Shown: positions 8,236-16,792, counted from the stretch's first letter. The stretch is DNA of 64,000 bases from Bradyrhizobium oropedii (GCF_020889685.1 NZ_JACMYO010000003.1:1-64000); one strand, 5' to 3'. Made by a program: numbers and translations. Notes: generated by a model from the sequence alone, not told the origin.

Positions 8236-9126
8236 TTAAGCGACCGCCAACGCATATGCGCGCAACTCGTCGATGATCGATGCCCGCCAGGGATTCCAGC
8301 CGAGTTCACGCTTCGCCTTCTCGCCCGAGATGATCTGATCGGAGGCGATCGCATCGGCGAAGCCCCAGAGGACCTTGCGCGCCTCGTCGAGCGGCCATGC
8401 CGCCACTCGGCCCCCGGCGCCGCCTAACTCGCTCGCTGCGCGTGCGATCTCGACAAGCCGCGGCGCCGAACCGTGCGCGCCATTGAAGACGGATCCCGCC
8501 GGTGCCCGCTCGAGCGCGAGTGCATAGAGATCGGCCAGGTCGTCGGCATGCACGGTCGACCAGCGATTTTGACCGTCACCGACATGAAGCGCCGCGCCAT
8601 GTTCCTTGGCCGCTGCGACCATCATCATCGCGGCGCCGCCCCGGTTGCCATATACCCAGGCAGGCCGGATAACGACCGGACGGACGCCCTCGGCTCCGGC
8701 AGCGAGGATCTCGCGTTCCAGCGCCTGGCGCCAACGAACCATCTCGACCGGGTTGAGTGGCGTGTCCTCGGTCGCCGACGTGTCGCCCGTGGAGCCGTAG
8801 ACCAAGCTGCCACTGGTATAGATGAAGCGCTTACCCGTTCCGCGCTGGGCTTCGAGGATTGCACGCGTCGCAATCTCATCGAGAGACGCAGCGTTCTGAT
8901 CGTTGGGCGAAGCGGCATGGACGACGGCGTCCACGCCCCGCACCGCGGAGGCCAAGCTCGCCGGGTCGGCAAGCTCACCTATCTCCACCGCGAAGCCTCG
9001 GTCCAGCAGCTTGGCCGCGCTCGCTTCCGACCGGGCGAGCCCCACGATTTCATGACCCCCCTCTTTCAATCGATGCGCTACCGCACCGCCGATCAAGCCG
9101 GTCGCGCCTGTTACCAAAACTCGCAT
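8236..9126 (-). CDS. NAD-dependent epimerase/dehydratase-like extended SDR, atypical active site
   Basis: 296 aa starting at the ATG at 9126, which has a strong GAGGTGAT site just upstream; a longer in-frame start at 9174 has no such support. The nucleotide-binding motif TGATGLIGG lies at 6-14. The Ser region reads YTSGSLVYG, as in sugar epimerases. Where the catalytic YxxxK is expected the sequence reads VEMVRWRQALE, so the usual Tyr/Lys pair appears to be missing. It may act as an NmrA-like sensor or use altered chemistry. It lies upstream of doxX in an operon and downstream of a LysR gene on the same strand. Confidence 0.78.
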   Translation of the reverse strand: MRVLVTGATGLIGGAVAHRLKEGGHEIVGLARSEASAAKLLDRGFAVEIGELADPASLASAVRGVDAVVHAASPNDQNAASLDEIATRAILEAQRGTGKRFIYTSGSLVYGSTGDTSATEDTPLNPVEMVRWRQALEREILAAGAEGVRPVVIRPAWVYGNRGGAAMMMVAAAKEHGAALHVGDGQNRWSTVHADDLADLYALALERAPAGSVFNGAHGSAPRLVEIARAASELGGAGGRVAAWPLDEARKVLWGFADAIASDQIISGEKAKRELGWNPWRASIIDELRAYALAVA

Positions 9127-9227
9127 GTCGATCACCTCTTCAATGTCGGTGAATCCAACAAAGCGGAACGGCAATGCGGATGGAAATCGCTAGTCCTGAT
9201 GTGGCGCTATCGATCGCGCCGATGGCG

Positions 9228-10148
9228 TCAAGCCGAGGCGGCGATTTTGGTGATGATGCCGCGCAGCCAGGCGATAGCTCCATGCGTATCCGCCCGCCGG
9301 TGCCACATCAAGTTGAGCGGCCAGGTGGGCAGTTCGAGCGGCGGATCGTACATCGCTATTCCAGCTCCGGTATCAGCGAACCTGCGTGCGACCCGGGAGG
9401 CCAGCGTCGCGATGAGATCGGTTCCGGCGATCACGAAGGGTGCCGCCAGAAATTGCGGCAGGCTCAGCACGACGCGCCGTTCGAGGCCGAGATCGGCAAG
9501 CCTTAGATCGACGATCCCGGAGCGGTCGCCTTCGGGAGAAACCAGAAGATGCGACGCCGCTGCGAAAGCCTTGAGGCTTGGACCATCGGCGAACGCCGGG
9601 TGTCCCTCCCGCACGACGCAGGCGAAACTCTCAAAAAACAGCGGGCTGCTGATAATACGCGCTGACGTCTCGACGGGGAAGCCGATCGCGAGGTTCGCCT
9701 CGCCGCTGTCGAGTAGCGTGATAGCTTCGTCTCGTCCGAACATTCCGCAAACGCGCACGTTGATGTGCGGGGCATCGACGCTGAGGCGGGCCATGAGCGG
9801 CGGCAACAAGACGAACGCCGCATAGTCGGTCATCGCGAGCGTGACGGTATTGTCCGCCGTCGCGGGGTCGAAGCTATCGGCCTGTAGCGCGCTCCGGAGC
9901 AGCCGGAGCGCATCCGAGACGGGACCTGCAAGGTCATGGGCGCGGGGCGTCGGCTGCATGCCTGAAGGCGTTCGCACGAAGAGCTCATCCCCAAGAAGCT
10001 CTCGCAAGCGCGTGAGTGCTCCGCTCATCGCCGACTGGCTGAGGCCGATCCGCGATCCGGCGCGCGTCACGTGACGCTCCGCGTACAGCGCGTCAAAGGC
10101 CTTCATCAAGTTGAGGTCGAAGCCAGCTATATCCATGTGGCCGATCAT
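9228..10148 (-). CDS. LysR-family transcriptional regulator (NodD/LinR-like branch)
   Basis: 306 aa. The helix-turn-helix is at about 20-45 (HVTRAGSRIGLSQSAMSGALTRLR), followed by the standard LysR linker and a periplasmic-binding-protein-like effector domain. The opening FDLNLMKAFDALYAERHVTRAG is typical of the NodD/LinR/PcpR group that senses aromatic ligands. It lies 101 bases upstream of the SDR-DoxX pair on the same strand, which makes that pair its likely target. Two ATGs (10148 and 10136) are possible and neither has a strong ribosome site. Confidence 0.82.
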   Translation of the reverse strand: MIGHMDIAGFDLNLMKAFDALYAERHVTRAGSRIGLSQSAMSGALTRLRELLGDELFVRTPSGMQPTPRAHDLAGPVSDALRLLRSALQADSFDPATADNTVTLAMTDYAAFVLLPPLMARLSVDAPHINVRVCGMFGRDEAITLLDSGEANLAIGFPVETSARIISSPLFFESFACVVREGHPAFADGPSLKAFAAASHLLVSPEGDRSGIVDLRLADLGLERRVVLSLPQFLAAPFVIAGTDLIATLASRVARRFADTGAGIAMYDPPLELPTWPLNLMWHRRADTHGAIAWLRGIITKIAASA

Positions 10149-10308
10149 AAGCGGATGCGCTCAACGGGGATAGCGGCCGTACGTCGAGCGCCGTGGGCCA
10201 ACATCCCGCCGAAAAGCAATCGCAGCGATCCGATCTGCTTCAGTCCGTATCTCTACCGCGCTCGCAACGCTGCGCGCTAATGAGTCCACGGCCTGATTTC
10301 ATCTCGCT

Positions 10309-11643
10309 CTAGCTCCCGCCGCGCTCCTTACGCAGCCTGTTCCAGTAATCCAGCCGCTTGCGGATCTCGCGCTCGAAGCCGCGATCAGGCGGATCGTAAA
10401 AGGTCTGGCGACCCAGCGCTTCCGGGAAATAGTCCTGGCCGGAGAACGCGTCGGGCGCGTCGTGATCATATTGGTAGCCGGAGCCGTAGCCCTCCGACTT
10501 CATCAGCTTGGTCGGTGAATTCAGGATGTGTTTTGGCGGCAGCAGCGAGCCGCCCTGCTTTGCGGTCTGCATCGCCGCACCAAACGCCATATAGACCGCA
10601 TTCGATTTCGGCGCGGTGGCGAGATAGACCACGGCTTGCGCGATAGCGAGCTCCCCCTCCGGCGAGCCCAGGAAATCATAGGCATCCTTGGCGGCGTTGC
10701 AGACCGCCAGCGCCTGCGGATCGGCCAGACCGATATCCTCGACCGCCATGCGCACCACGCGCCGCGCCAGGAACAGCGGATCCTCGCCGGCATCGAGCAT
10801 CCGCGCGAGATAATACAATGCTGCATCCGGATCGGAGCCGCGCACCGACTTGTGCAGCGCCGAGATCAAATTGTAGTGGCCGTCGGCCGACTTGTCGTAG
10901 ATCGGCGCACGGCGTTGCAGGATGGCCTGCAACTGTTCGGCATTGAACACCTCGCCCTTGCGCGCGGCGCGCCAGACCTCTTCGGCCAATGTCAGCGAGG
11001 CGCGGCCGTCACCATCGGCCATCCGCACCAGCACGGCACGCGCCTCCGCATCGAGCGGCAGGTTCTTGCCCTCGATCTTCTCGGCATTGGCAAACAGCCG
11101 TTCGATCGCGGCCGTGTCGAGCGAGTGAAACACCAGCACGCGGGCGCGCGACAGCAGCGCCGCGTTGAGCTCGAAGGACGGGTTCTCCGTGGTGGCGCCG
11201 ACCAGCACCACCGTGCCATCCTCCATCACCGGCAGGAAGGAATCCTGCTGCGCGCGATTGAAACGATGCACCTCGTCGACGAACAGCAGCGTGCCCTTGC
11301 CGGTTTCGCGGCGAGCACGCGCGGCATCGAACGCCTTCTTGAGGTCGGCGACGCCGGAGAACACCGCCGAGATCTGCTCGAAATGCAGCTCGGTCGCATC
11401 CGCCAGCAGCCGCGCCACGGTGGTCTTGCCGGTACCGGGCGGCCCCCAGAACACCAGCGAGCCCAACGTGCGCGTCTCCAGCATGCGGGTCAGCGCGCCG
11501 TCGGGCCCGAGGATGTGATCCTGGCCAACGACGTCGGCCAGCGTGCGCGGGCGCAGCCGGTCCGGCAGCGGGTGTGGCGCGTCCTGCTCCATCCCCGCCG
11601 CGGCAAAGAGGTTGCTGGCCTCACGCGGTTGCTTTGGGCTCAT
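10309..11643 (-). CDS. rarA: Replication-associated recombination protein A (RarA/MgsA) AAA+ ATPase
   Basis: 444 aa. Walker A GPPGTGKTT is at 67-75 and Walker B FVDEVHRF at 121-128, followed by sensor 1 (GATTENPSFELN) and the C-terminal tetramerisation region with HILNSPTKLMKSEGYG. These are the hallmarks of the clamp-loader-like RarA/WRNIP1/Mgs1 family, which acts at stalled replication forks. The ATG overlaps the stop of the upstream degP gene by four bases (ATGA), so translation is coupled to that of a periplasmic protease. Confidence 0.95.
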   Translation of the reverse strand: MSPKQPREASNLFAAAGMEQDAPHPLPDRLRPRTLADVVGQDHILGPDGALTRMLETRTLGSLVFWGPPGTGKTTVARLLADATELHFEQISAVFSGVADLKKAFDAARARRETGKGTLLFVDEVHRFNRAQQDSFLPVMEDGTVVLVGATTENPSFELNAALLSRARVLVFHSLDTAAIERLFANAEKIEGKNLPLDAEARAVLVRMADGDGRASLTLAEEVWRAARKGEVFNAEQLQAILQRRAPIYDKSADGHYNLISALHKSVRGSDPDAALYYLARMLDAGEDPLFLARRVVRMAVEDIGLADPQALAVCNAAKDAYDFLGSPEGELAIAQAVVYLATAPKSNAVYMAFGAAMQTAKQGGSLLPPKHILNSPTKLMKSEGYGSGYQYDHDAPDAFSGQDYFPEALGRQTFYDPPDRGFEREIRKRLDYWNRLRKERGGS

Positions 11644-13052
11644 CCGCCGAGCGTCACGTTGATCTGCTGACCGCCGCGCACCAGCGTGATGCGCCAGACC
11701 CGCGACCCCGCCTTCGAGGCCTTGTCGAGATCGTTGGTCCGCGCGATCTTCTCATTGTTGACCGCCAAGATGATGTCGCCTTTCTGGAAGCCGACATTGG
11801 CGGCGGTGCCGTCATCGGCGAGCTCGGTGACGACGACACCCTCGGCGCCGGCGTCGAGATGCAGCTCATCGGCCAGCGCCGGCGAGATGTTGGCGACCCG
11901 GGCGCCCTGGAACGGCGAGCGCGCGGTCAGCACGATCTCGTCGCGGTTGGTATCGGGCGCGGTCTCCAGCGGCACGGTGAGCTTCACCGGCTTGCCGGCG
12001 CGCTGCACCTCGACCTCCGCGCTGCCGCCGAGCGGACGGGTCGCGAAGCGGTAGTCGAACGCGTTGGGATCGTCGACCGGCGTGCCGTCGATCCCGATGA
12101 TCAGGTCGGAGAGCTTGAGCCCGGCCTTCGCCGCGGGGCTGTTCGGCGCGACATTGGCGACCAGCGCACCGGTCGGCAGCTTGAGCCCGAGCGTCTCCGC
12201 GATCTCCGGCGTGACCGCCTGCAGCCGCGCGCCGAGCCATGGCCGCTTCACATTCTTGCCGCCACTCTTGGCGGAGGCCACCACCACGCGCACCATGTTG
12301 GCCGGGATCGCAAAGCCGATGCCCTGCGAGCCGCCGGAGCGCGAGAAGATCGCGGTGTTGATGCCGGCGAGCCGGCCGGTCATGTCGACCAGCGCACCGC
12401 CCGAGTTGCCGGGATTGATCGCGGCGTCGGTCTGAATGAAGAATTGATAATCCGTGATCCCGACTTGAGTCCGCGCCAGGGCGGAGATGATGCCGTGCGT
12501 CACGGTCTGGCCGACGCCGAACGGATTACCGATCGCAAGCACGACGTCGCCGACCTGCAACTGGTCGGAATTGGCGAAATCGAGCGTTGTGAATTTTTCC
12601 TTGTTGGTGCCCTTCAGGCGCAGCACCGCGAGGTCGGTGCGGCTATCCTTCAGCACGATCTCGGCCTCGAATTCACGCTTGTCGGAGAGCGAGACCTTCA
12701 CCTGGTCGGCGCCTTCGATCACGTGATTGTTTGTGACCACAAGGCCGGAGCCGTCGACCATCACACCGGAGCCGAGCGAGCGCTGCATCTGCTCGGGCTG
12801 CTGCCCCGGCACACCGAAGAAGCGGCGGAAAATCGGGTCATCCAGGAACGGATTGCGGTTCTGCACCGTCTTGGCGGCATAGACGTTGACCACCGCCGGC
12901 TGCACCCGCTGCACGATCGGCGCATAGGATAGCTGAAGCTCGGCCTGCGAGGACGGCACGCGGCGATCCTGGGCCGCGGCCGGGAAAAGATTCCCCACGG
13001 AAGCCAACGTGCACAGAGCGGATATAGCAGCAAAATGGGCGGGTCGGAGCAT
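11640..13052 (-). CDS. degP: Do/DegP-type periplasmic serine protease with two PDZ domains
   Basis: 470 aa from the ATG at 13052, which has AGAGGTG just upstream and opens a signal peptide (1-28). A start 41 codons further upstream would prevent export. The trypsin-like triad is H110 (TNNHVIEG), D140 (DSRTDLAVL) and S217 (NPGNSGGAL). Two PDZ domains follow (about 275-360 and 385-465). The enzyme degrades or refolds misfolded envelope proteins. Which of the DegP/DegQ/DegS paralogues it is cannot be decided; two PDZ domains exclude a DegS-like form. Gene order degP-rarA with a four-base overlap indicates one transcript. Confidence 0.93.
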   Translation of the reverse strand: MLRPAHFAAISALCTLASVGNLFPAAAQDRRVPSSQAELQLSYAPIVQRVQPAVVNVYAAKTVQNRNPFLDDPIFRRFFGVPGQQPEQMQRSLGSGVMVDGSGLVVTNNHVIEGADQVKVSLSDKREFEAEIVLKDSRTDLAVLRLKGTNKEKFTTLDFANSDQLQVGDVVLAIGNPFGVGQTVTHGIISALARTQVGITDYQFFIQTDAAINPGNSGGALVDMTGRLAGINTAIFSRSGGSQGIGFAIPANMVRVVVASAKSGGKNVKRPWLGARLQAVTPEIAETLGLKLPTGALVANVAPNSPAAKAGLKLSDLIIGIDGTPVDDPNAFDYRFATRPLGGSAEVEVQRAGKPVKLTVPLETAPDTNRDEIVLTARSPFQGARVANISPALADELHLDAGAEGVVVTELADDGTAANVGFQKGDIILAVNNEKIARTNDLDKASKAGSRVWRITLVRGGQQINVTLGG

Positions 13053-13076
13053 TCTCACCTCTCGAGGAAACGCCGG

Positions 13077-13105
13077 AATATAGGCGTGTTCGCGCGGCAA
13101 TTGAA
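13077..13105 (-). promoter_or_regulatory. Candidate promoter for degP-rarA
   Basis: On the minus strand a TATATT -10 (13077-13082) sits 17 bases from a weak TTCAAT -35 (13100-13105), giving a predicted start about 17 bases before the degP ATG. The -10 is good and the -35 poor. Confidence 0.35.
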
Positions 13106-13164
13106 GGGCGCCCGGCCGGATAAACGGCCCCCGCCGAACCGGTGCAAAACCCCTGCCAGCCGCG

Positions 13165-13192
13165 TTGAAGCACACCGCCGAGCATCTATGAT
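13165..13192 (+). promoter_or_regulatory. Candidate sigma-70 promoter for the porin gene
   Basis: TTGAAG (13165-13170), 16-base spacer, TATGAT (13187-13192). The predicted start near 13199 gives a leader of about 145 bases that contains the inverted repeat at 13215-13244. Confidence 0.5.
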
Positions 13193-13214
13193 GGCTGTCA
13201 TCTCACTGCGCTGC

Positions 13215-13244
13215 TCCGCTTGTTGCCTGCGGACAACAAGCGGA
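13215..13244 (+). promoter_or_regulatory. Perfect inverted repeat in the porin leader
   Basis: TCCGCTTGTTG (13215-13225) pairs exactly with CAACAAGCGGA (13234-13244) across eight bases. It lies about 100 bases before the porin ATG, so it is either an operator near the start point or a stable 5'-UTR hairpin. There is no T-run after it, so it is not a standard terminator. Confidence 0.5.
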
Positions 13245-13342
13245 ACTGCGAGGCTCGAAATCGCTGTCGTGCGTCAGTCACGTTCGACTCCTAGGACGTC
13301 TCAGTGAGTGAGTGGGGACTTCAAACACAACAGGGGTGCACA

Positions 13343-14956
13343 ATGGGTGCGACAAAAGTTGGTGCAATCGCCATAGGGCTGGCCGGGGCGCTTGCCGCCT
13401 CGCCGGCCTATTCGCAATCGGCCGGAGGCGGCAGCGACGCGGAGATCGCGCTGCTCAAGCAGCAACTGAAGATGCTCGAGCAGAAGCTCGACAAGCTGCA
13501 GAAGCAGACCAACGCCAATACCGCGACCGCAGCCAGTGCAAACGCCAACGCGAAGGCGGCAGATGCCAAGGCAACTGATGCGAAGGCCGCGCGCGTCGCA
13601 AGCGCCAACGCCGCGATCCCGGTGAAGGGCCCGGTCGCGCCGTCGGGCGTCGTCGTGACGATGCCGAACAACCGGCCGACGATCTGCACCGCGGACGAAC
13701 AGAACTGCGTTGCGATCACCAGCCGCGTGCACTGGGATGTCGGCGGCTACGACTATCGTCCGAACACGGCGAGCACCTCGCCGCAGAAGCTCGACAGCGG
13801 CGAGAATCTCCGCCGCGCTCGCATCGGCATCGTCGGCAAGTTCTTCGGCGACTGGAATTACGCGTTGATCTACGACTTCGGCGGCTCGGCCGACGGCTTC
13901 GGCGGCGCAGCACCGGGATCGCTGCCCGGCGGCGGCACCTCCGGCGTCGAGAATGCCTATCTGAGCTACACCGGCTTCAAGCCGTTCGGCGGCAAGATGG
14001 CGATCGAAGCCGGCATCATGGACATCCCGTGGACGATGGACGAGTCGACCAGCTCCAACGACATCCTGTTCATGGAGCGCGCGTCGGTCGGCATCATCGC
14101 ACAGAACATCGCGGCCGGTGACTTCCGTTCGGGTGCCGGCACCCGCTGGTGGAACGACCAGCTCTGGATCGGCGGCTATGTCACCGGACCGACCACGGGC
14201 GCAATCCACTCCGCCTCCTCGGTCACGCCGGCCGGAACGTCCGAGCAATATGGCGGCGTCGTCCGTATCGCCGGCAATCCGATCAGCGGCAAGAACTACT
14301 CGGTGCATATCGGCGCCGATGCGGAATGGCTGGTGCAGCCGCCGCGCAACCAGCTCACGCAGGCGCAGACCCTCACGCTCAGCGACCGGCCCGAGCTGCG
14401 CATCGATCCGACGACGCTGATCTCGACCGGTGCGATCGCCAACGTCTCCGGCGCGCAGGTCTACGGCGTCGAGGCGGCGGCGACTTATGGCCCGTTCATC
14501 GCACAGGGCGAGTACTACTGGTTCAATGTCGACCGCACTGCGAATACCGGGCTGCCGCCGTTCGGCGCGCCGAGCCTGAAATTCGACGGCGGCTATGCGC
14601 AGGTCGGCTACGTGCTGACCGGCGAGAATCACGCCTACAACCCGGCCACGGCCTCATACGGCGGGATCAAGCCGCACGATCCGTTCTCGCTTGCCGGCGG
14701 CGGCTGGGGCGCCTGGGAAATCGCCGGCCGCGTCAGCCAGATGAACCTCAACGACCAAGTCGGCCAGGCGGTCGGCATCGCCGGCGGACGGCAGACCGTC
14801 TACACCGCCGCACTGAATTGGTACGTCAACAACAACGTCCGCTTCATGCTGAACTACCTGCACGGCGACGTCGCCAAGCAGGTCTCGTCGACCTCGAGCG
14901 CGGATGCCGGCTCCAAGTTCGACGCGGTCGCGCTGCGCACGCAGGTAGCGTTCTGA
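13343..14956 (+). CDS. Outer-membrane porin, OprO/OprP (phosphate-selective porin) family
   Basis: 537 aa from the ATG at 13343 (AGGGGTG ribosome site), with a signal peptide ending near AYSQS. Next comes a heptad-like coiled coil (about 30-60, LLKQQLKMLEQKLDKLQKQ) and an Ala/Lys-rich linker (60-95), then a long beta-barrel with alternating aromatic strands and a terminal Phe (..RTQVAF) as required by the BAM machinery. The coiled coil before the barrel is the usual form in Rhizobiales OprO/P-like proteins, where it may help trimerise or reach the peptidoglycan. Substrate specificity (phosphate, pyrophosphate or other anions) is not shown by the sequence. Confidence 0.85.
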   Translation: MGATKVGAIAIGLAGALAASPAYSQSAGGGSDAEIALLKQQLKMLEQKLDKLQKQTNANTATAASANANAKAADAKATDAKAARVASANAAIPVKGPVAPSGVVVTMPNNRPTICTADEQNCVAITSRVHWDVGGYDYRPNTASTSPQKLDSGENLRRARIGIVGKFFGDWNYALIYDFGGSADGFGGAAPGSLPGGGTSGVENAYLSYTGFKPFGGKMAIEAGIMDIPWTMDESTSSNDILFMERASVGIIAQNIAAGDFRSGAGTRWWNDQLWIGGYVTGPTTGAIHSASSVTPAGTSEQYGGVVRIAGNPISGKNYSVHIGADAEWLVQPPRNQLTQAQTLTLSDRPELRIDPTTLISTGAIANVSGAQVYGVEAAATYGPFIAQGEYYWFNVDRTANTGLPPFGAPSLKFDGGYAQVGYVLTGENHAYNPATASYGGIKPHDPFSLAGGGWGAWEIAGRVSQMNLNDQVGQAVGIAGGRQTVYTAALNWYVNNNVRFMLNYLHGDVAKQVSSTSSADAGSKFDAVALRTQVAF

Positions 14957-14982
14957 GGCGATCCGATTTCGTCGATGACAAC

Positions 14983-15017
14983 GGCCGGGAGCGACACCGC
15001 TCCCGGCCTACTTCGTT
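14983..15017 (+). terminator. Terminator after the porin gene
   Basis: Perfect 10-bp stem GGCCGGGAGC (14983-14992) with GCTCCCGGCC (14999-15008), followed by TACTTCGTTT. It also stands between the porin and the convergent HxlR gene. Confidence 0.75.
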
Positions 15018-15049
15018 TGGAAATTGTCAGGCTGCGCGCTTCGATTTCT

Positions 15050-15406
15050 TCACCACGACCTCCGGCGCCGCGCGCAGGACAGCCGCTCCTGATGGCCCTC
15101 GCCCCAGGCCTTCAGGATGTCGATCACCGGGCGCAGGCTCTCGCCGAGTTCGGACAGTGTGTATTCGACCCGCGGCGGCACCTCGGCGTAGACCTTGCGG
15201 ATCACGAGGCCATCGTCCTCGAGCGCACGCAGCTGCTTGGTCAGCATGCGCTGGGTGATGCCGGGCATCCGCCGCCGCAGCTCGCCGAAGCGCTGGGTGC
15301 CGGCCTGCAAATGAAACAGGATCACGCCCTTCCATTTGCCGTCGATCAGGTCGAGCGCCGCCTCGACCGCGCAACCCGGCCGGCGGGCAAAATTCTTCCG
15401 TTTCAT
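15050..15406 (-). CDS. HxlR-family winged-helix regulator, possibly frameshifted at the C-terminus
   Basis: 118 aa. The body (residues 8-105: AALDLIDGKWKGVILFHL, the recognition-helix region GITQRMLTKQLRALEDDGL and the wing VPPRVEYTLSELGESL) is a typical HxlR MarR-like regulator of redox or aldehyde-stress genes. It is transcribed divergently from the alcohol dehydrogenase gene, its probable target. In this frame the protein ends in an unusual SCARRRRSW, whereas the frame used by the overlapping reading at 15027 continues with APEVVVKKSKRAA, a more natural basic tail. One base added in the GCGCGCGGCGCC tract near 15070 would join the two. Confidence 0.85.
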   Translation of the reverse strand: MKRKNFARRPGCAVEAALDLIDGKWKGVILFHLQAGTQRFGELRRRMPGITQRMLTKQLRALEDDGLVIRKVYAEVPPRVEYTLSELGESLRPVIDILKAWGEGHQERLSCARRRRSW

Positions 15407-15420
15407 CTGCTATTTCCCAA

Positions 15421-15448
15421 TAGTATACAAACAGGGACTAGTTCCCTG
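15421..15448. promoter_or_regulatory. Candidate operator/promoter region between the HxlR and dehydrogenase genes
   Basis: The 118-base divergent gap holds CAGGGA (15432-15437) and TCCCTG (15443-15448), a 6-bp inverted repeat around ACTAGT. Next to it is TAGTATACA (15421-15429), which reads as a -10 on both strands (TATACA plus, TATACT minus). An HxlR dimer bound here could repress both genes. The assignment is inference from position and symmetry. Confidence 0.4.
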
Positions 15449-15524
15449 ATCTTACAGTACTTGCCAAAAGGACGCCAGCGCGACAGGTAAGACGGCAGGC
15501 AATCGCCCACCATGGAGACCAGGC

Positions 15525-16538
15525 ATGAAGGCCGTCGGATACCAAAAATCGCTGCCGATCGAGGCGGCGGAGTCGCTCGTCGATTTCGAGATCGCCAAGC
15601 CCGAGCCGAAGGGGCGCGACATCCGCGTCGCGGTGAAGGCCATCTCGGCCAACCCGGTCGACTACAAGGTGCGCAAGCGCGCGGCCCCGACCGACGGCAG
15701 TTACAAGATCCTCGGCTTCGATGCGGCCGGCGTGGTCGAGGCGGTCGGGCCCGACGTGTCGCTGTTCAAGCCCGGCGATGAGGTGTTCTACGCGGGTTCG
15801 ATCCTGCGCCAGGGCACCAATTCGGAATTTCATCTGGTCGACGAGCGCATCGTCGGCAACAAGCCGGCATCGCTGTCCTTCGCGCAAGCTGCCGCCCTGC
15901 CCCTGACCTCGATCACCGCCTGGGAGCTGCTGTTCGACCGGCTCGGTGCGGTGCCGGGCAAGAGCCTTGATCCGCGCACGCTGCTGATCACCGGTGGCGC
16001 CGGCGGCGTCGGATCGATCCTGATCCAGCTTGCACGTCGCCTCACCGGCCTCACCGTTGTTGCAACTGCGACGCGGCCGGAGTCGGCGAAATGGTGTCTC
16101 GATCTCGGCGCGCATGCGGTGATCGACCACTCGCAGCCGATGAAGGAGCAGATCGAGAAACTGAAGCTGCCGCCCGTCGGACTGGTCGCCAGCCTCACCT
16201 TCACCGAGCAGCACTACAAGTCGATCGCCGATTTCATCGCGCCGCAGGGCAAGTTCGGCCTGATCGACGATCCTGCGGAGTTCAACGTCGCCGCGTTCAA
16301 GGGCAAGGCGGTGTCGGTGCACTGGGAATCGATGTTCACGCGCTCCTCGTTCCAGACGCCTGACATGATCGCCCAGCACCACCTGCTCAATGACGTTGCC
16401 GATTTGATCGACAAGGGCGTGTTGCGCACCACGCTCGATCAGACCTTCGGCACCATCAATGCCGCAAACCTCAAGCGCGCCCATGCGTTGCTCGAAAGCG
16501 GCAAGTCGCGCGGCAAGATCGTGCTGGAAGGCTGGTAG
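15525..16538 (+). CDS. Zinc-type alcohol dehydrogenase-like / quinone-oxidoreductase-like MDR protein
   Basis: 337 aa medium-chain dehydrogenase/reductase: a GroES-like N-terminal domain (about 25-115), then a Rossmann domain with GGAGGVGS at 157-164. Catalytic-zinc cysteines are absent (no Cys in the NPVDYKVR region), placing it with the NADPH-dependent quinone/enone reductases and the zinc-free adh_fam_1 group. It probably reduces electrophilic quinones or alkenals. Position opposite an HxlR regulator suggests induction by such compounds. Confidence 0.85.
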   Translation: MKAVGYQKSLPIEAAESLVDFEIAKPEPKGRDIRVAVKAISANPVDYKVRKRAAPTDGSYKILGFDAAGVVEAVGPDVSLFKPGDEVFYAGSILRQGTNSEFHLVDERIVGNKPASLSFAQAAALPLTSITAWELLFDRLGAVPGKSLDPRTLLITGGAGGVGSILIQLARRLTGLTVVATATRPESAKWCLDLGAHAVIDHSQPMKEQIEKLKLPPVGLVASLTFTEQHYKSIADFIAPQGKFGLIDDPAEFNVAAFKGKAVSVHWESMFTRSSFQTPDMIAQHHLLNDVADLIDKGVLRTTLDQTFGTINAANLKRAHALLESGKSRGKIVLEGW

Positions 16539-16588
16539 GCCCCGATGCGTAGGTAGTTGAGCTTACTGCGTCGCGGTTCTGCCTCCGC

Positions 16589-16675
16589 CGTCATTGCGAG
16601 CGAAGCGAAGCAATCCATCTGCCCGCAAACGCGGTTGGATGGATTGCTTCGTCGCTACCGCTCCTCGCAATGACG
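16589..16675. repeat. Palindromic intergenic repeat (CGTCATTGCGAGCGAAGCGA type)
   Basis: The 369 bases between the dehydrogenase and the phosphotransferase (16539-16907) hold this repeat and a promoter, but no gene. The repeat is an imperfect palindrome of 87 bases: CGTCATTGCGAG (16589-16600) and the following CGAAGC..AATCCAT arm are mirrored by ATGGATTGCTTCG (16639-16651) and CTCGCAATGACG (16664-16675). From memory it is one of the most frequent dispersed repeats of Bradyrhizobium and other bacteria; copies elsewhere cannot be seen from here. Confidence 0.75.
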
Positions 16676-16792
16676 GTCGAACTCGCCCGCCGCTGGATCC
16701 GTGCAAAGCACCTCCAAGGTAGTAAGAGCAGCTAACCCGCCCTACGCACCTCCGCACCTCGCGAGATATCCCCACAGGCCGGCTCGCGGCTT

